A stretch of 64,000 bases of DNA from Solibacillus sp040274725 (GCA_040274725.1 JBEMAQ010000003.1:160822-224821), one strand, 5' to 3'; shown: positions 1-9,653, counted from the stretch's first letter. Numbers and translations: made by a program. The notes: generated by a model not told the origin, from the letters alone.

Positions 1-585
1 TTAAATTTGAAAAAAGTGCGATTTGGCGAAATTGACACACGACATATCCCTAAATAAGTGACAATCTGTTATTTACAGCTCATAATGTGCTTTTTCCTAC
101 AAAAAATCAGCTATTATTAGGTATCATAACAAATTTACCAAGTCTTTTTTACCAGAAAAAATAACGTCTTTCCATCTAAAAACCTGTATTTTTTGACGGA
201 AAAGTGCAGGTTTTAGATGTTTTCCAATCTATATTTTCTCGACTAACTCAATCCAAATCATTGCTTTGGCAGCGATAGCGTTCGAAAAATTTTCACTGTC
301 TTTTTCTAAAAATTTCAACTAGAAATGCTTCGTTTTTTACAAAAACGCGCTAATTTCACACGACTTTTCCACTTCTTTTCCTAGGAAAATCATCGTGTAG
401 AGTAGTGTATTTTTGTTTTTTAGGATTTTTACAGACAGATATTCACAAAAATATAGCAGTTGGCACATAAATAAAAATATGTTGTATGTAAATCCTGACA
501 AATGAAGGTTTTTAAAGAATTTTATTTGGGTGAGAATTTTTTAAACGAAAATTAAACTGGCTAAACAATACTCATAAGGAGAGTT
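1..585. other. AT-rich region without a recognisable gene
   Basis: Both strands are very AT-rich and I see no credible coding frame. The only clear structure is an imperfect inverted repeat at 173-219 (arms CATCTAAAAACCTG and CAGGTTTTAGATG, one-base bulge) followed by TTTTCC. It could be a terminator of a gene lying to the left of the window. Confidence 0.5.
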
Positions 586-660
586 TTGGATAAACAACAA
601 TTCGATAAGTTTTCTAAAACAGGGTTAGTAGGTCAAAAAGAAAAGCAGATTGAGAAATAG
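586..660 (+). CDS. possible 24-residue peptide
   Basis: A TTG codon follows a good ribosome binding site (AAGGAGAG, about 5 bases upstream). It opens a 24-codon frame that is lysine- and glutamine-rich and ends in TAG. I do not recognise the peptide. It may be a real small protein, the 5' remnant of a lost gene, or chance; the ribosome binding site is the only positive evidence. Confidence 0.25.
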   Translation: MDKQQFDKFSKTGLVGQKEKQIEK

Positions 661-757
661 GCTACAAGCATTTAATTAAAATTATTTAGTTCCAAAACCA
701 GTGTTTGGGAATGTTCTTCACTTAACGTTGTCAGCCCGTATAAACGCCAATAACTAA

Positions 758-1042
758 TTATTTTTTATTTTTAAGCTCTAAAAGTATAGGTGCTATATTT
801 AGTAAGATTGAAACAATTGTCAGCAACCATAACGTCTTTTCCATAGTAGGTACAACATCCAATAAAGCCGCCCAATCTTTAACATTTACCCAATTCGCTA
901 TAAGGCTATGTTCTGCACAGAGTGTCAATGCAGTAAATGATAATCCCATGGCCATCGCAAGTTTATAATCTTTACCTGTTGTATACATATAAAGATTGAT
1001 AAAAGTTGCTACGATTGCAATAAGACCTAATATTAACCACAT
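758..1042 (-). CDS. small membrane protein, unknown function
   Basis: A 94-residue protein with an N-terminal hydrophobic segment (residues 2-20), a second (about 29-50) and a C-terminal one (about 69-88), ending in a charged lysine-rich tail. A GGGGG Shine-Dalgarno lies 7 bases before the ATG. No catalytic motif is visible. It reads like the small integral membrane proteins common in Bacillales; function unknown. Confidence 0.6.
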   Translation of the reverse strand: MWLILGLIAIVATFINLYMYTTGKDYKLAMAMGLSFTALTLCAEHSLIANWVNVKDWAALLDVVPTMEKTLWLLTIVSILLNIAPILLELKNKK

Positions 1043-1200
1043 AATGATGCCCCCATTATATTTTTATGTAAGATTTCTATATGTTTATAAATATTATTTT
1101 GAAATTTTGACCACTTCCCTTTTCAACATAGACGCAAATTGTAATTATATGGTTCCTAAATCCTCATTTGGGAGCCATTAACTATTTTAAACAGGATGAA

Positions 1201-1413
1201 TTAACCTTGTTTCTTTCCTCCCGAATAAAAAGAAACGATCGCAGAAAGACAGAGCGCTACCAATAATAACGTATACCCTATAACAAAACGCCTTCTATTC
1301 ACATTGTATTTGTTGTATATCGCTTCAAATACAAAAATCATGGGAAATAAAAAATAAGCAATAAATGCATAGGTTAAACGATTAAAAATAACGCGGGATT
1401 GCCATTTGTCCAC
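1201..1413 (-). CDS. small membrane protein, unknown function
   Basis: A 70-residue protein starting at GTG just after AAGGAA. Two hydrophobic segments (about 12-32 and 43-62) are separated by a basic loop with NRRR, suggesting a two-pass membrane protein. It lies between the 94-residue membrane protein and selO on the same strand. No family is recognised. Confidence 0.5.
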   Translation of the reverse strand: MDKWQSRVIFNRLTYAFIAYFLFPMIFVFEAIYNKYNVNRRRFVIGYTLLLVALCLSAIVSFYSGGKKQG

Positions 1414-1477
1414 ATTTCCTTAAAAAGCTTAGCCTTATGAACGGTTATTCGACAAAAAACACGTTGCACCTGCAAAA

Positions 1478-1514
1478 ATAGCAAAGAGATGTGAAGTGCA
1501 CATCCCTTTGCTAT
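1478..1514 (-). terminator. terminator after selO
   Basis: Inverted repeat with arms ATAGCAAAGAGATGTG and CACATCCCTTTGCTAT around a 5-base loop. On the minus strand it is followed by TTTTTG, about 40 bases after the selO stop. It fits a Rho-independent terminator. Confidence 0.75.
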
Positions 1515-1554
1515 CAAAATGAATTATTTTTTAGTTTGATCCGATGCGCGCATT

Positions 1555-3009
1555 TCACGTCCCGCAATACGTCACATACGGCTCATCGTCTGCTGGTGGC
1601 TCTGTATAATGCATATGCTCCGGTAGCACATCATACGGATTTGCACAAGCCGCCATCAATTCTTCAAGTTTTGTAAAATCATGTTGCTGCGCGGCTGTTA
1701 GTGCTTCTTCTACAAGATGATTGCGCGGGATAACGGCTGGATTGACCGATTGCATCATCGCTTGCATATCATCTAGCATCGTTTCCTGACGCGCTAAGCG
1801 AGCATGCCACTGCTGTTCCCAGACGCGAAATTCCTCTGATGTAAAGAACGCATTTACAGGGCGTACATTTTCACTCAGCGCGCGGAATGTCTGTGTAAAG
1901 TCTGCCTTATACTGTGCCATAATTGTGAGTAGGCGCTCGGCTAATGCTAAGTCGTCCGGCTCGTCGCTAATTAAACCAAGCTTCTCACGCATCCCACTAA
2001 TCCAATATGCCTCATAATAGTCCTCGTAACGTCCGATTAACTGCTTCGCAATCGTAATCGCCTCGTCCTCATCTTCTGCAAATAACGGCAGCAAGCTCTC
2101 CGCTAATCGCGCTAAATTCCAGCCACCAATAAACGGCTGGTTGCTATAACGATAGCGCCCCTCATGGTCAATTGAGCTAAATACACTATCTGGATCATAT
2201 GCATTAATAAACGCGCACGGCCCGTAATCAATCGTCTCGCCGCTAATCGTCATATTGTCGGTATTCATCACCCCGTGCACAAAACCGACAAGCTGCCATT
2301 TCGCAATCAGCTCAGCCTGGCGCTCCATTACCTCCTCAAAAAAGGCGATATACGGATTGTCCGCTGTCGCCACATGCGGATAGTGACGGCTAATCGCATA
2401 ATCTGCAAGCTCACGTACCTCTTCAACGCCCGCGAAAGCTGCTGCATATTGAAACGTCCCGACGCGTAAATGACTCGCTGCCACACGTGTTAAAATCGCA
2501 CCTTCTAACGCTGTTTCTCTATAGACCGCATCCCCCGTCGTCACAACCGCTAAGCTGCGCGTTGTCGGAATGCCGAGTGCGTGCATTGCCTCACTAATAA
2601 TAAGCTCCCTCAGCATCGGGGCAAGACTTGCACGACCGTCTCCCCCGCGCGAAAACGGTGTACGCCCCGCTCCCTTTAGCTGAATATCCACACGCTCCTC
2701 GCCAATCACATGCTCACCGACAAGTAACGCACGGCCATCCCCAAGCATATTAAAATGCCCAAATTGATGCCCTGCATAAGCTTGTGCGATTTGCGCCGCG
2801 CCTTCTGGAAATGCATTTCCCGCAAACATGTGAATCGCTTCCTCTTCATAGAGCGCCTCCGTATCAAGACCAAGCTCATCTGCTAACAAATAATTTAATG
2901 CGATCAGCTTTGGTTCTGGTACTTCATTTAACGTCACTTTTTTATAAAAAGTAGGTGATAATGTCAGATAGCTATTATCAAATTGCCAGCCCATTTGTTT
3001 TTTCATCAT
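1555..3009 (-). CDS. selO: protein adenylyltransferase SelO (YdiU/UPF0061)
   Basis: SelO-family pseudokinase; known members AMPylate proteins, transferring AMP to Ser/Thr/Tyr, in redox stress responses. The sequence has the family motifs GHQFGHFNMLGDGRA (about residues 60-75), QLKGAGRTPFSRGGDGRA, and the catalytic pair in HGVMNTDN...DYGPCAF. Cysteine is the third residue from the end (CGT), where animal SELENOO carries selenocysteine. I start at the ATG pair at 3009 because AAAAGAGG lies 7 bases upstream; an earlier ATG exists but lacks a site. That gives 484 residues, normal for the family. Monocistronic, with its own terminator. Confidence 0.95.
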   Translation of the reverse strand: MMKKQMGWQFDNSYLTLSPTFYKKVTLNEVPEPKLIALNYLLADELGLDTEALYEEEAIHMFAGNAFPEGAAQIAQAYAGHQFGHFNMLGDGRALLVGEHVIGEERVDIQLKGAGRTPFSRGGDGRASLAPMLRELIISEAMHALGIPTTRSLAVVTTGDAVYRETALEGAILTRVAASHLRVGTFQYAAAFAGVEEVRELADYAISRHYPHVATADNPYIAFFEEVMERQAELIAKWQLVGFVHGVMNTDNMTISGETIDYGPCAFINAYDPDSVFSSIDHEGRYRYSNQPFIGGWNLARLAESLLPLFAEDEDEAITIAKQLIGRYEDYYEAYWISGMREKLGLISDEPDDLALAERLLTIMAQYKADFTQTFRALSENVRPVNAFFTSEEFRVWEQQWHARLARQETMLDDMQAMMQSVNPAVIPRNHLVEEALTAAQQHDFTKLEELMAACANPYDVLPEHMHYTEPPADDEPYVTYCGT

Positions 3010-3046
3010 ATACAACCTCTTTTCTACCATCATTATAACCCTTGTA

Positions 3047-4174
3047 CTACTTCACTACCTCTTTATACGATTTACGATCTACTGTTATTTTTTCAATATG
3101 AATCGTAATATTCCGTAACGTCTCCTCAGATAAGGACAGTTCATTACGTTGCTTCGGATACTTCCGGTACAAATATTCCTCCAAACGATACACATCTGCA
3201 TCAAATGCCAGTGCAGCTTCAAATGTCCTGCGAATTTCCTTTGTCATTTGCTTTTCAATGGCTTCCCTCATCGATTTCTGCGTCACATTTTCTGCAAAGC
3301 TACGCAATGTTGCATTGCCGTGTATTGTCACATCAAAAAGCACTTGTTGCTGTGTGATAACCGGTGTCACATCCACATGTATATGCTCAAATACAAACGA
3401 AATGGCTTGCTCCTCATCACCAACTTTGTCAATTGTTATTCCAGACTGCTTTGTTTCATTACTTAGCCATTGCAAACCGCGTGCATCTTCCTGCTGCAAG
3501 ACTCCTTTTAATGTTGTTGCTGAAATGACACTGACACCTGCAATTTGCGTGACAGTTGATGGTCCGTCTTTTGTGGTCCAATCTTCAATTAATTTCACAA
3601 ACGGAATGCTACTGACATAGCTAGGTTCCGTCAAATCAATAATTAACTGGCGAATATTAAGTGGCCAGATAAGTGATTGTTGCTGATAAGAATTATATGG
3701 ATCTGAAAGCTTAGATTGTGAAATGGCTCGGTTAATGATTGGCGTCGTGAGCATAATTTCTTCGAGTGAATCTTGCGTGCTATAAACCAAAATATTATAA
3801 CGTGTCTCGGAAAAACGTGTAAATGTGTTGAGTACCATATCCATTTGCCCCGATTTTAAAAGCGCCTCGGAAAAAACGACATACGAAAAATGTCCCCAAT
3901 TGATTCGTTGATCCGCCGATTGATATAAATCATGCAATGCCTCACTCGGCGTTCTCCCTTTCCCGCGTCCTACCTCCGCTTGAACCGCATTCGGATTATT
4001 CGGTTGATCGGATTTCGCGATATTTGTAAAATCAATAATTTGTGCGTAAGTGACGTACTGTTCATCTTCATAATCCATCCCAAGCCCGTGAATATACAGC
4101 ATGCGCTCTGGTTCCTTAGTATCCCAACAACCTGCTAATAAGAGGACACTCAATAGCCATAGTTTACGCATCAT
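3047..4174 (-). CDS. germinant receptor lipoprotein, GerC subunit
   Basis: Ge(r)xC family protein, the lipid-anchored C subunit of a spore germinant receptor in the inner spore membrane. A short basic N-terminus leads into LLSVLLLAGCW, a lipobox whose Cys is the lipidation site, followed by the usual WD(T/E)KEPERM start of the mature domain. The 375-residue length is typical. The start at 4174 is preferred because AAAGG sits 8 bases upstream. It overlaps the end of the GerA gene, so the two are probably translationally coupled. It is the last gene of a B-A-C operon. Germinant specificity cannot be read from sequence. Confidence 0.92.
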   Translation of the reverse strand: MMRKLWLLSVLLLAGCWDTKEPERMLYIHGLGMDYEDEQYVTYAQIIDFTNIAKSDQPNNPNAVQAEVGRGKGRTPSEALHDLYQSADQRINWGHFSYVVFSEALLKSGQMDMVLNTFTRFSETRYNILVYSTQDSLEEIMLTTPIINRAISQSKLSDPYNSYQQQSLIWPLNIRQLIIDLTEPSYVSSIPFVKLIEDWTTKDGPSTVTQIAGVSVISATTLKGVLQQEDARGLQWLSNETKQSGITIDKVGDEEQAISFVFEHIHVDVTPVITQQQVLFDVTIHGNATLRSFAENVTQKSMREAIEKQMTKEIRRTFEAALAFDADVYRLEEYLYRKYPKQRNELSLSEETLRNITIHIEKITVDRKSYKEVVK

Positions 4175-5612
4175 CTTCCCGACCTTTCCGCGTTTCATCC
4201 TGTGTGTGTAACATCTTCGGACGTTTCTTGTATTGTTTTTGCGGTAAACGTAGGAAAGCTTTTGCCCAGTTTTTTAATGAAAAATCATTTGCAAAATTTA
4301 AGTACGGCACGCCCAGCACCCGTAAATTCGCTAAATATAATAAAACGATAAAAAACGAAATGAACACACCAAAAAAACCTAAAATACTCGCCATTAAAAT
4401 AAAAAAAATCCGCACAATACTAATCGCTGAGACGAGAGACTGATTGACAAGTGTGAACGCTGCAATGGTTGAAACTGCAATAACAACGACCATGGCAGGA
4501 CTTGTAATACCCGCGCGAATGGCCGCATCACCAATAATGAGTCCACCAACAACACCAATCGTACTCCCAATAATTGTTGGTAAACGCAAGCCCGCCTCTC
4601 GAAGCAATTCAAACATAAAAACCATCAATAACATTTCAAGCGACGACGGGAGTGGCAAACCTGTATTGGCCTGTACGACTGTTGCAAGGAGTGGAAATGG
4701 CAATTGATCTTGGTGAAACGTTGTAAGCGCAAGCCAAGTCGCGGGCAACAACACGCCAATGCCTATGCAAAACACCCGAATTAGCCGTTCAAACGAGCTA
4801 AATATAACAGGATATTCGTTATCTTCACCTGATTTTAGCAGCATCAGTAAATTAATCGGTGTAATCGTCGCATACGCTACGCCATCTACAAAAATAATAA
4901 AGCGTCCACGCGCTAGTGCCTGCATCGCAAAATCTGGTCGCCCTGTGTAATCAACGAGCGGAAACAGCTTCGTGTTTTGATGTAGCATTTCCATAAGGGC
5001 CGCTGTACTAAATACAATATCGACATCAACCTTCGCTAAGCCTTGCTTGATTTGCTGTAGTGACTCTTTATTCGCAATATCATCAAAATAAACAATGGCA
5101 AGTGCTGTTTTAGAACGCCTCCCAAGCTCCATTCGTTCAACACAAAGTGATTTTGTAGGGAGACGCTTTCGAAGTAGCGCTATATTTGTCGCGATATCCT
5201 CGATGAAATTATCCCGCGGCCCTGTAATGGTCACTTCTAAATTTGTTTCCTCAGGACTGCGATTTGGTTTTTTTTCAATATTCGCTGCGACAAAAACTAG
5301 CTCATCGAGACAAATCAAACAATGTCCTCGGTATACAAGTAACTCTGCCTCATCACTCGTTGTCACAGCCACGATTTGCGGTAAAGCGATCGTTGTGATG
5401 AGCGTTTGTTCATCTATCTTTTCTGCCTGCTGTAAAAACTGTGTGATCCTTGGCATCACAACCTCATGTAGCAAATATAAATCAATCATCGCTTCACATA
5501 TAATAAGGGTGACCGTATGCTCATTGAATAGCAGTGTTTGAAATTTAATATCTGCTGACTTTTTAAATAGTTGCTCAAAAGTTGCTGTTGTTAATACTTC
5601 ATTCCTAGCCAT
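4164..5612 (-). CDS. germinant receptor GerA subunit
   Basis: GerA/SpoVAF-type protein of 482 residues. The cytosolic N-terminal domain (about 1-240) contains the conserved stretch around FIEDIATNIALLRKRL. The C-terminal membrane half (about 280-450) has the family motifs LPFPLLATV, LREAGLRLPTIIGSTIGVVGGLIIGDAA. Known members form the receptor complex with B and C subunits and may act as a ligand-gated channel. It overlaps gerB upstream and gerC downstream. A GGGGG ribosome binding site lies inside the end of gerB. Confidence 0.95.
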   Translation of the reverse strand: MARNEVLTTATFEQLFKKSADIKFQTLLFNEHTVTLIICEAMIDLYLLHEVVMPRITQFLQQAEKIDEQTLITTIALPQIVAVTTSDEAELLVYRGHCLICLDELVFVAANIEKKPNRSPEETNLEVTITGPRDNFIEDIATNIALLRKRLPTKSLCVERMELGRRSKTALAIVYFDDIANKESLQQIKQGLAKVDVDIVFSTAALMEMLHQNTKLFPLVDYTGRPDFAMQALARGRFIIFVDGVAYATITPINLLMLLKSGEDNEYPVIFSSFERLIRVFCIGIGVLLPATWLALTTFHQDQLPFPLLATVVQANTGLPLPSSLEMLLMVFMFELLREAGLRLPTIIGSTIGVVGGLIIGDAAIRAGITSPAMVVVIAVSTIAAFTLVNQSLVSAISIVRIFFILMASILGFFGVFISFFIVLLYLANLRVLGVPYLNFANDFSLKNWAKAFLRLPQKQYKKRPKMLHTQDETRKGREDDA

Positions 5613-6696
5613 GCTTCGGCGCCCCCTGCCTTGGCTTTTCTTTTTTTAGTACGGCAATGAAAAGAATGACTGATAGCAAGCCAAAAAAACAAGCCGTCAT
5701 GATTAAAAACCAACCGCTATCGAATATTAAAAATTGCTCTTCATTTACAAAAAATAAAATGCAGCATAGTACGAAAAATGGCATCGCTAAGTTTGTCCAA
5801 ATCCGTTTTTTTTGCTCGGTCCATTTATACATTTCAACAATAATAAATAATAAAATACCTACGCGAATAAAAGCGCCGGTCAGCCATTGATACGCTGAAA
5901 AGAAATCCATATGCTCAAAATATTGGCCAATTGTCGCAAGCGTCCATTCCTCATAGGCAGGATAGCGAAGTTCAGCGGCCTCCTTTGGTCCAAATTCGGT
6001 AATGGCACCAATGAGTGGACCAAGTGTTAAGCCTGCAAGGACGGCTAAAATGAGGAGTAAATGATAGCTACGTAGAGGTTTCTTAATATAATGCTGCAAA
6101 AATAACAGCAGCGTTAATTCAATATAACCCGACATCGCATAAACCATACTTGATACAACAGGCGACATCCCATGCTCTAAAAATGGCTTTAATAATGTAT
6201 GATCCTTTATTGGAATATTCACGATTGCAACAAAAAAGCCGAGTACAAGCACACCAAATAACACAATACTATTGACCATCGTAATCGTTAAAATGTTCAT
6301 TGTCGCTAACGTCATACATAAGATTGAAAAAATGACCAGCAATACAATTGGTGGTGTATCGGGTAAAAACGATATATTAAACCACTGCAATGTTTCTCGC
6401 ATTGTAACAGCCGCTAATAGCAATAAATAGGCTGCTGTCACAAAAAACAAAATTGCCGTTAGACGCTTTCCAATCCGTCGCTCTAGCCAATTCCTAATAT
6501 GCTCACCTTTTGATTGCTTATGAATAAACAACAGAAGGAAAATCCACGGAATCATTACCACTGCCCCTAATATAACGGCAAGCCAACTATCTCTCCCACC
6601 GTTTTCCAATAACGCTGGTAAAATCGTGACATGATTTTTCAAGCCGATAAATGTCATCGCAAGTAGTAACAAATGCAGTATGCTAATTTTATTCAT
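5605..6696 (-). CDS. germinant receptor GerB subunit (spore permease)
   Basis: Endospore germination permease of 363 residues with about 10 hydrophobic segments, related to amino-acid/polyamine transporters. B subunits are the proposed ligand-binding part of the receptor. It is the first gene of the operon, with AGGTG about 7 bases before the ATG. Placing the B gene first (B-A-C) is less common than A-B-C; the second operon in this window uses A-B-C. Overlap with gerA by 8 bases implies one transcript. Expression in the forespore is expected from the family, not seen directly. Confidence 0.93.
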   Translation of the reverse strand: MNKISILHLLLLAMTFIGLKNHVTILPALLENGGRDSWLAVILGAVVMIPWIFLLLFIHKQSKGEHIRNWLERRIGKRLTAILFFVTAAYLLLLAAVTMRETLQWFNISFLPDTPPIVLLVIFSILCMTLATMNILTITMVNSIVLFGVLVLGFFVAIVNIPIKDHTLLKPFLEHGMSPVVSSMVYAMSGYIELTLLLFLQHYIKKPLRSYHLLLILAVLAGLTLGPLIGAITEFGPKEAAELRYPAYEEWTLATIGQYFEHMDFFSAYQWLTGAFIRVGILLFIIVEMYKWTEQKKRIWTNLAMPFFVLCCILFFVNEEQFLIFDSGWFLIMTACFFGLLSVILFIAVLKKEKPRQGAPKHG

Positions 6697-6759
6697 AGCA
6701 ACACCTACTTTTTATGTAGTGTAGGCGTTTTTTTCAACTTTTATCCTTAAATAGACAAA

Positions 6760-7497
6760 TTAAGCGATTTCAAACCCTGCCTTTCCTACAATCGTTTCTG
6801 TACGCATCGTGAGTAAATCCTTCACTGAATGCGGTCCTTCATTTCCTAAAAATTCCTTTACGATTCGGTAGCCTGTGCAGTAGCCAAGGCGTGGCGGAGT
6901 TTGTTCTCCCCCGATTAATAATTCTCGGTGCTTGTGTAGCCCTGTTTCATACAATTTCGGCTTCACATAAGTTAGCCAATACGCCACAACTTCCGCATAC
7001 AAATAGCGCGTCGTCCACGGACTGAGCGCTTCTTCACCGTACAAGCTTTCTACCGCATATTCCGCGAGCCCTTCTGTGATGAGTGAATCCATTAATGTTG
7101 GCGGGTCATTCAAATACGGGCGGTGACAGCTATGACAATATTCATGTGTAAAGAGTGCCTGCAACTCACAAGGTGTTAGCGTAGGCGAGATAAATAAACA
7201 AATCCCGCGTTCATACGACACACCATTTTTCGATATATCTTCTCGGATTGGCAATAAATAAACAGCTACATCAGGTCCATCCCACAATGCCTGTAATTCG
7301 TGCTGTAATTCACGTACCATTTCCCAATAATCAAAGGATACCTGCACCGCGCCACTTGCTAATAATCCTTGCCCAAGTAACTCATAACGGATTGCCTCTC
7401 GTGCCATCCTCGGAAACAACTCACGTACGAGCTCACTCGCTACGCCCACTCGGTCAGGTAGCACTTCAAAAAGATGCTGCGTCGCAATGACTGGCAT
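6760..7497 (-). CDS. DUF2268-type predicted zinc protease
   Basis: A 245-residue protein with HEYCH (HExxH zinc motif) and a downstream glutamate in ITEGLAEYAVES, the gluzincin-like layout of the DUF2268 family. Family members are predicted zinc-dependent proteases; a substrate is not known. No signal peptide is seen, so it is probably cytoplasmic. The start at 7497 is set by a strong AAGGGAGGAA site 6 bases upstream; a longer frame reaches into the hairpin region and has no support. It stands alone, upstream of the receptor operon. Confidence 0.75.
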   Translation of the reverse strand: MPVIATQHLFEVLPDRVGVASELVRELFPRMAREAIRYELLGQGLLASGAVQVSFDYWEMVRELQHELQALWDGPDVAVYLLPIREDISKNGVSYERGICLFISPTLTPCELQALFTHEYCHSCHRPYLNDPPTLMDSLITEGLAEYAVESLYGEEALSPWTTRYLYAEVVAYWLTYVKPKLYETGLHKHRELLIGGEQTPPRLGYCTGYRIVKEFLGNEGPHSVKDLLTMRTETIVGKAGFEIA

Positions 7498-7843
7498 AGA
7501 CAGTTCCTCCCTTTTCACTGTTAAGGAAATTTTATATTTTCGCACCGTGGATAACTTAAGGCAAAGTTTGCTTTGCGTCCAGGCTAAAGCGCCAGCCCCT
7601 CGAGTCGTTTCGATCCCTCTGGTGAAAGTTGAAGAGCGCACTTTCACTTCGGGCTCTCCAACGCTTGAGGCTCACACGATGTGAGTCATTGGGAGCCTGC
7701 CACATGGATGTGGCGTTTGGCTCACTCGGGGCTGAACAGGCACTTTAGCACTTTTGTTCCTAGATGAATTAGACGATGCGCTCGTATGAACATTTGATGC
7801 AAACATATAGTAGTACACCGCTTAATAGAAGGGAGGGATGATG
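7498..7843. other. non-coding stretch dominated by hairpins
   Basis: About 345 bases between two divergent genes. The first 50 bases carry the ribosome binding site and probably the promoter of the metalloprotease gene; the middle holds the hairpin chain listed separately; the last 80 bases lead to the small glycine-rich protein gene. No tRNA or protein frame is supported. Confidence 0.5.
7559..7750. repeat. chain of hairpins enclosed by an outer stem
   Basis: Consecutive perfect stems: GCAAAG/CTTTGC (7561-7576), GTGAAAGT/ACTTTCAC (7622-7647), CTCACA/TGTGAG (7671-7685) and GCCACAT/ATGTGGC (7699-7714), the last inside GAGCC/GGCTC (7693-7723). An outer pairing GCTAAAGCGCC (7583-7593) with GGCACTTTAGC (7739-7749), one mismatch, encloses most of it. 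The base composition is GC-richer than the flanks. It could be a structured RNA, or a dispersed repeat of MITE/REP type. Confidence 0.6.
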
Positions 7844-8098
7844 ATGAACCGCAACGAGGCATATAATTTATGCTGTCAATACCAGGGCAAGCGCGTGCGC
7901 ATTACGGATTGCAGTGGCTATACGCATGTTGGGTGTATTACAAAGGTCGATAACCGCAACGTGTGGCTCATGCCCGATGATGCTGGTGGATACGGCATCG
8001 GCTTCTGGGGCTTTGGCGGCGCTGGACTCGGATTTGGCTACGGCATCGCACTTGGAGCGATTACAGGCATTGCACTCGCTTCGGCTTTCTTTATTTAA
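7844..8098 (+). CDS. small glycine-rich protein, unknown function
   Basis: About 84 residues. The N-terminal half (to about 45) looks like a small Sm/SH3-like beta fold, with two cysteines in NLCCQY and one each in TDCSGY and VGCIT. The C-terminal half is a Gly/Ala/Phe hydrophobic tail (GFWGFGGAGLGFGYG...). Three ATGs follow GGGAGGG directly; the third has the best spacing. It lies beside spore genes and could be a coat or membrane-associated spore protein, but that is a guess from context. Confidence 0.6.
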   Translation: MNRNEAYNLCCQYQGKRVRITDCSGYTHVGCITKVDNRNVWLMPDDAGGYGIGFWGFGGAGLGFGYGIALGAITGIALASAFFI

Positions 8099-8104
8099 TG
8101 GACG

Positions 8105-8139
8105 GAGCTGTATCTTTTTTTAAGGTACAGCTCTTTCAT
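8105..8139 (+). terminator. terminator
   Basis: Stem GAGCTGTA / TACAGCTC around a T-rich loop, followed by TTTCATTTT. It lies 7 bases after the small glycine-rich protein gene. Confidence 0.7.
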
Positions 8140-8207
8140 TTTCATGGACATAATTTTCCTCCCCTTAATACGATAAAAAGAAAACCTTTCGTAAAGGAGC
8201 ATTCTAG

Positions 8208-9653
8208 ATGGGCATACTTACTGGTGAACAATTTATTCGGCGACTCGATTCATTAAAAAATAATATTTGGTATGACGGCGAGCAGGTGACAATCCCGCTC
8301 TCACAACATCCTGCATTTCAAGGCATTTTAAAAACAAAGGCCGCGCTCTATGATTTGCAGCATGATGAACAGTTACAGCAGGAGCTAACCTTTCACTCTC
8401 CTGTAATTAACGAAACAGTCGGCACCTCTTTTTTGCAGCCGCGTACAAAGGAGGAACTTGTGCAGCGGCGCGTCATGACGCGACACTGGGCAAAGCAGAC
8501 GAACGGCATGGTAGGGCGAACACCGGATTATTTAAATACAGTGCTCATGAGCTTAGCATGTAGTGGCGAGCTTCTAGAAAGAATAGATACAAGCTTCCCT
8601 CAGCATTTACAAAGCCTCTACCAGCTTGCGATGAAGGAGGATTTATCCTTTACGCACACATTTATTACTCCGCAAGTAAATCGCTCACGCTTTTATGTGG
8701 ATCATAGTGACAAACCAATTTCCGCGAAAATTACGGATATCACAGATGAAGGACTTGTCATAAAAGGAGCAAGACTTTTAGCGACACAGGGTGGTTTAAC
8801 GGATGAAGTACTCGTGCTAAGCGTGCCGCAACTACTATTAGATCCAAATGAAGCGTTCGCCTTTTCGATCCCGTCTAACACAAAAGGATTAACCTTTATT
8901 TGCCGTGATTCCTATGTTGGTGGCGACTCCTTTTTTAATCATCCTCTCAGCTCAAGGTACGAGGAAATGGATGCCATCGTTGTCTTTAATGATGTCACTG
9001 TCCCATGGCAACGCGTTTTTTATTATCATAATACGGAACTTGCGAAAACGTTCCTCGCACAAAGCTCGTTTTCCAATTTCGCGACGCATCAAGCACTGAC
9101 GCGACAAATTGCGAAAACAGAATTTTTGCTTGGACTCGCGGAGCTACTAGTGAAAACAATTAATGTTCATGAGTACCAGCATATTCATGAAAAAATGGCG
9201 GACATCATTACCGGGCTTGAAACGATGAAGGCACTCATTGAAAAATCAGAGCATGATGCCACACTTGATTCGTTTGGCTATATGCGGCCACATATTATCC
9301 CACTAAAGGTCGCGATGAATCTGTTCCCAAAAATCTATCCACGTTTTGTAGAAATCCTGCAGCAAATTGGCGCAAGCGGTATGATTTCCTTGCCGTCTGA
9401 GCAGGCATTTCACTCACAAATCGCGCCTGAGCTCGAGCATTATTTACAAGGTGCCGCTGTCAGTGCCGATGCGCGTGTGAAAATTTTCCGTTTAGCATGG
9501 GACGCGACGATGAGTGCTTTTGGCACAAGGCAAACGCAATATGAACGCTTTTTCTACGGGGATCCTGTGCGCTTAGCAGGAGATTTATATCAGACGTATC
9601 CAAAAGAAGACGCCGTGGAGAGCGTACGTAAGTTTTTAAATCTTGATGAGTAA
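8208..9653 (+). CDS. HpaB-like 4-hydroxyphenylacetate 3-monooxygenase, oxygenase component
   Basis: A 481-residue flavin-dependent monooxygenase of the HpaB/PvcC family, acyl-CoA dehydrogenase fold. Visible family features include LTGEQFIRRLDS at the start, the RPDYLN-like GRTPDYLNT (about 107-112), TFITPQVNRS, and the C-terminal FYGDPVRLAGDLY. Known members hydroxylate phenols using FADH2 supplied by a separate reductase. No reductase (HpaC) gene is near, so the partner must be elsewhere. AAAGGAG lies 8 bases before the ATG. It resembles B. subtilis YoaI; the natural substrate is not known. Confidence 0.88.
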   Translation: MGILTGEQFIRRLDSLKNNIWYDGEQVTIPLSQHPAFQGILKTKAALYDLQHDEQLQQELTFHSPVINETVGTSFLQPRTKEELVQRRVMTRHWAKQTNGMVGRTPDYLNTVLMSLACSGELLERIDTSFPQHLQSLYQLAMKEDLSFTHTFITPQVNRSRFYVDHSDKPISAKITDITDEGLVIKGARLLATQGGLTDEVLVLSVPQLLLDPNEAFAFSIPSNTKGLTFICRDSYVGGDSFFNHPLSSRYEEMDAIVVFNDVTVPWQRVFYYHNTELAKTFLAQSSFSNFATHQALTRQIAKTEFLLGLAELLVKTINVHEYQHIHEKMADIITGLETMKALIEKSEHDATLDSFGYMRPHIIPLKVAMNLFPKIYPRFVEILQQIGASGMISLPSEQAFHSQIAPELEHYLQGAAVSADARVKIFRLAWDATMSAFGTRQTQYERFFYGDPVRLAGDLYQTYPKEDAVESVRKFLNLDE

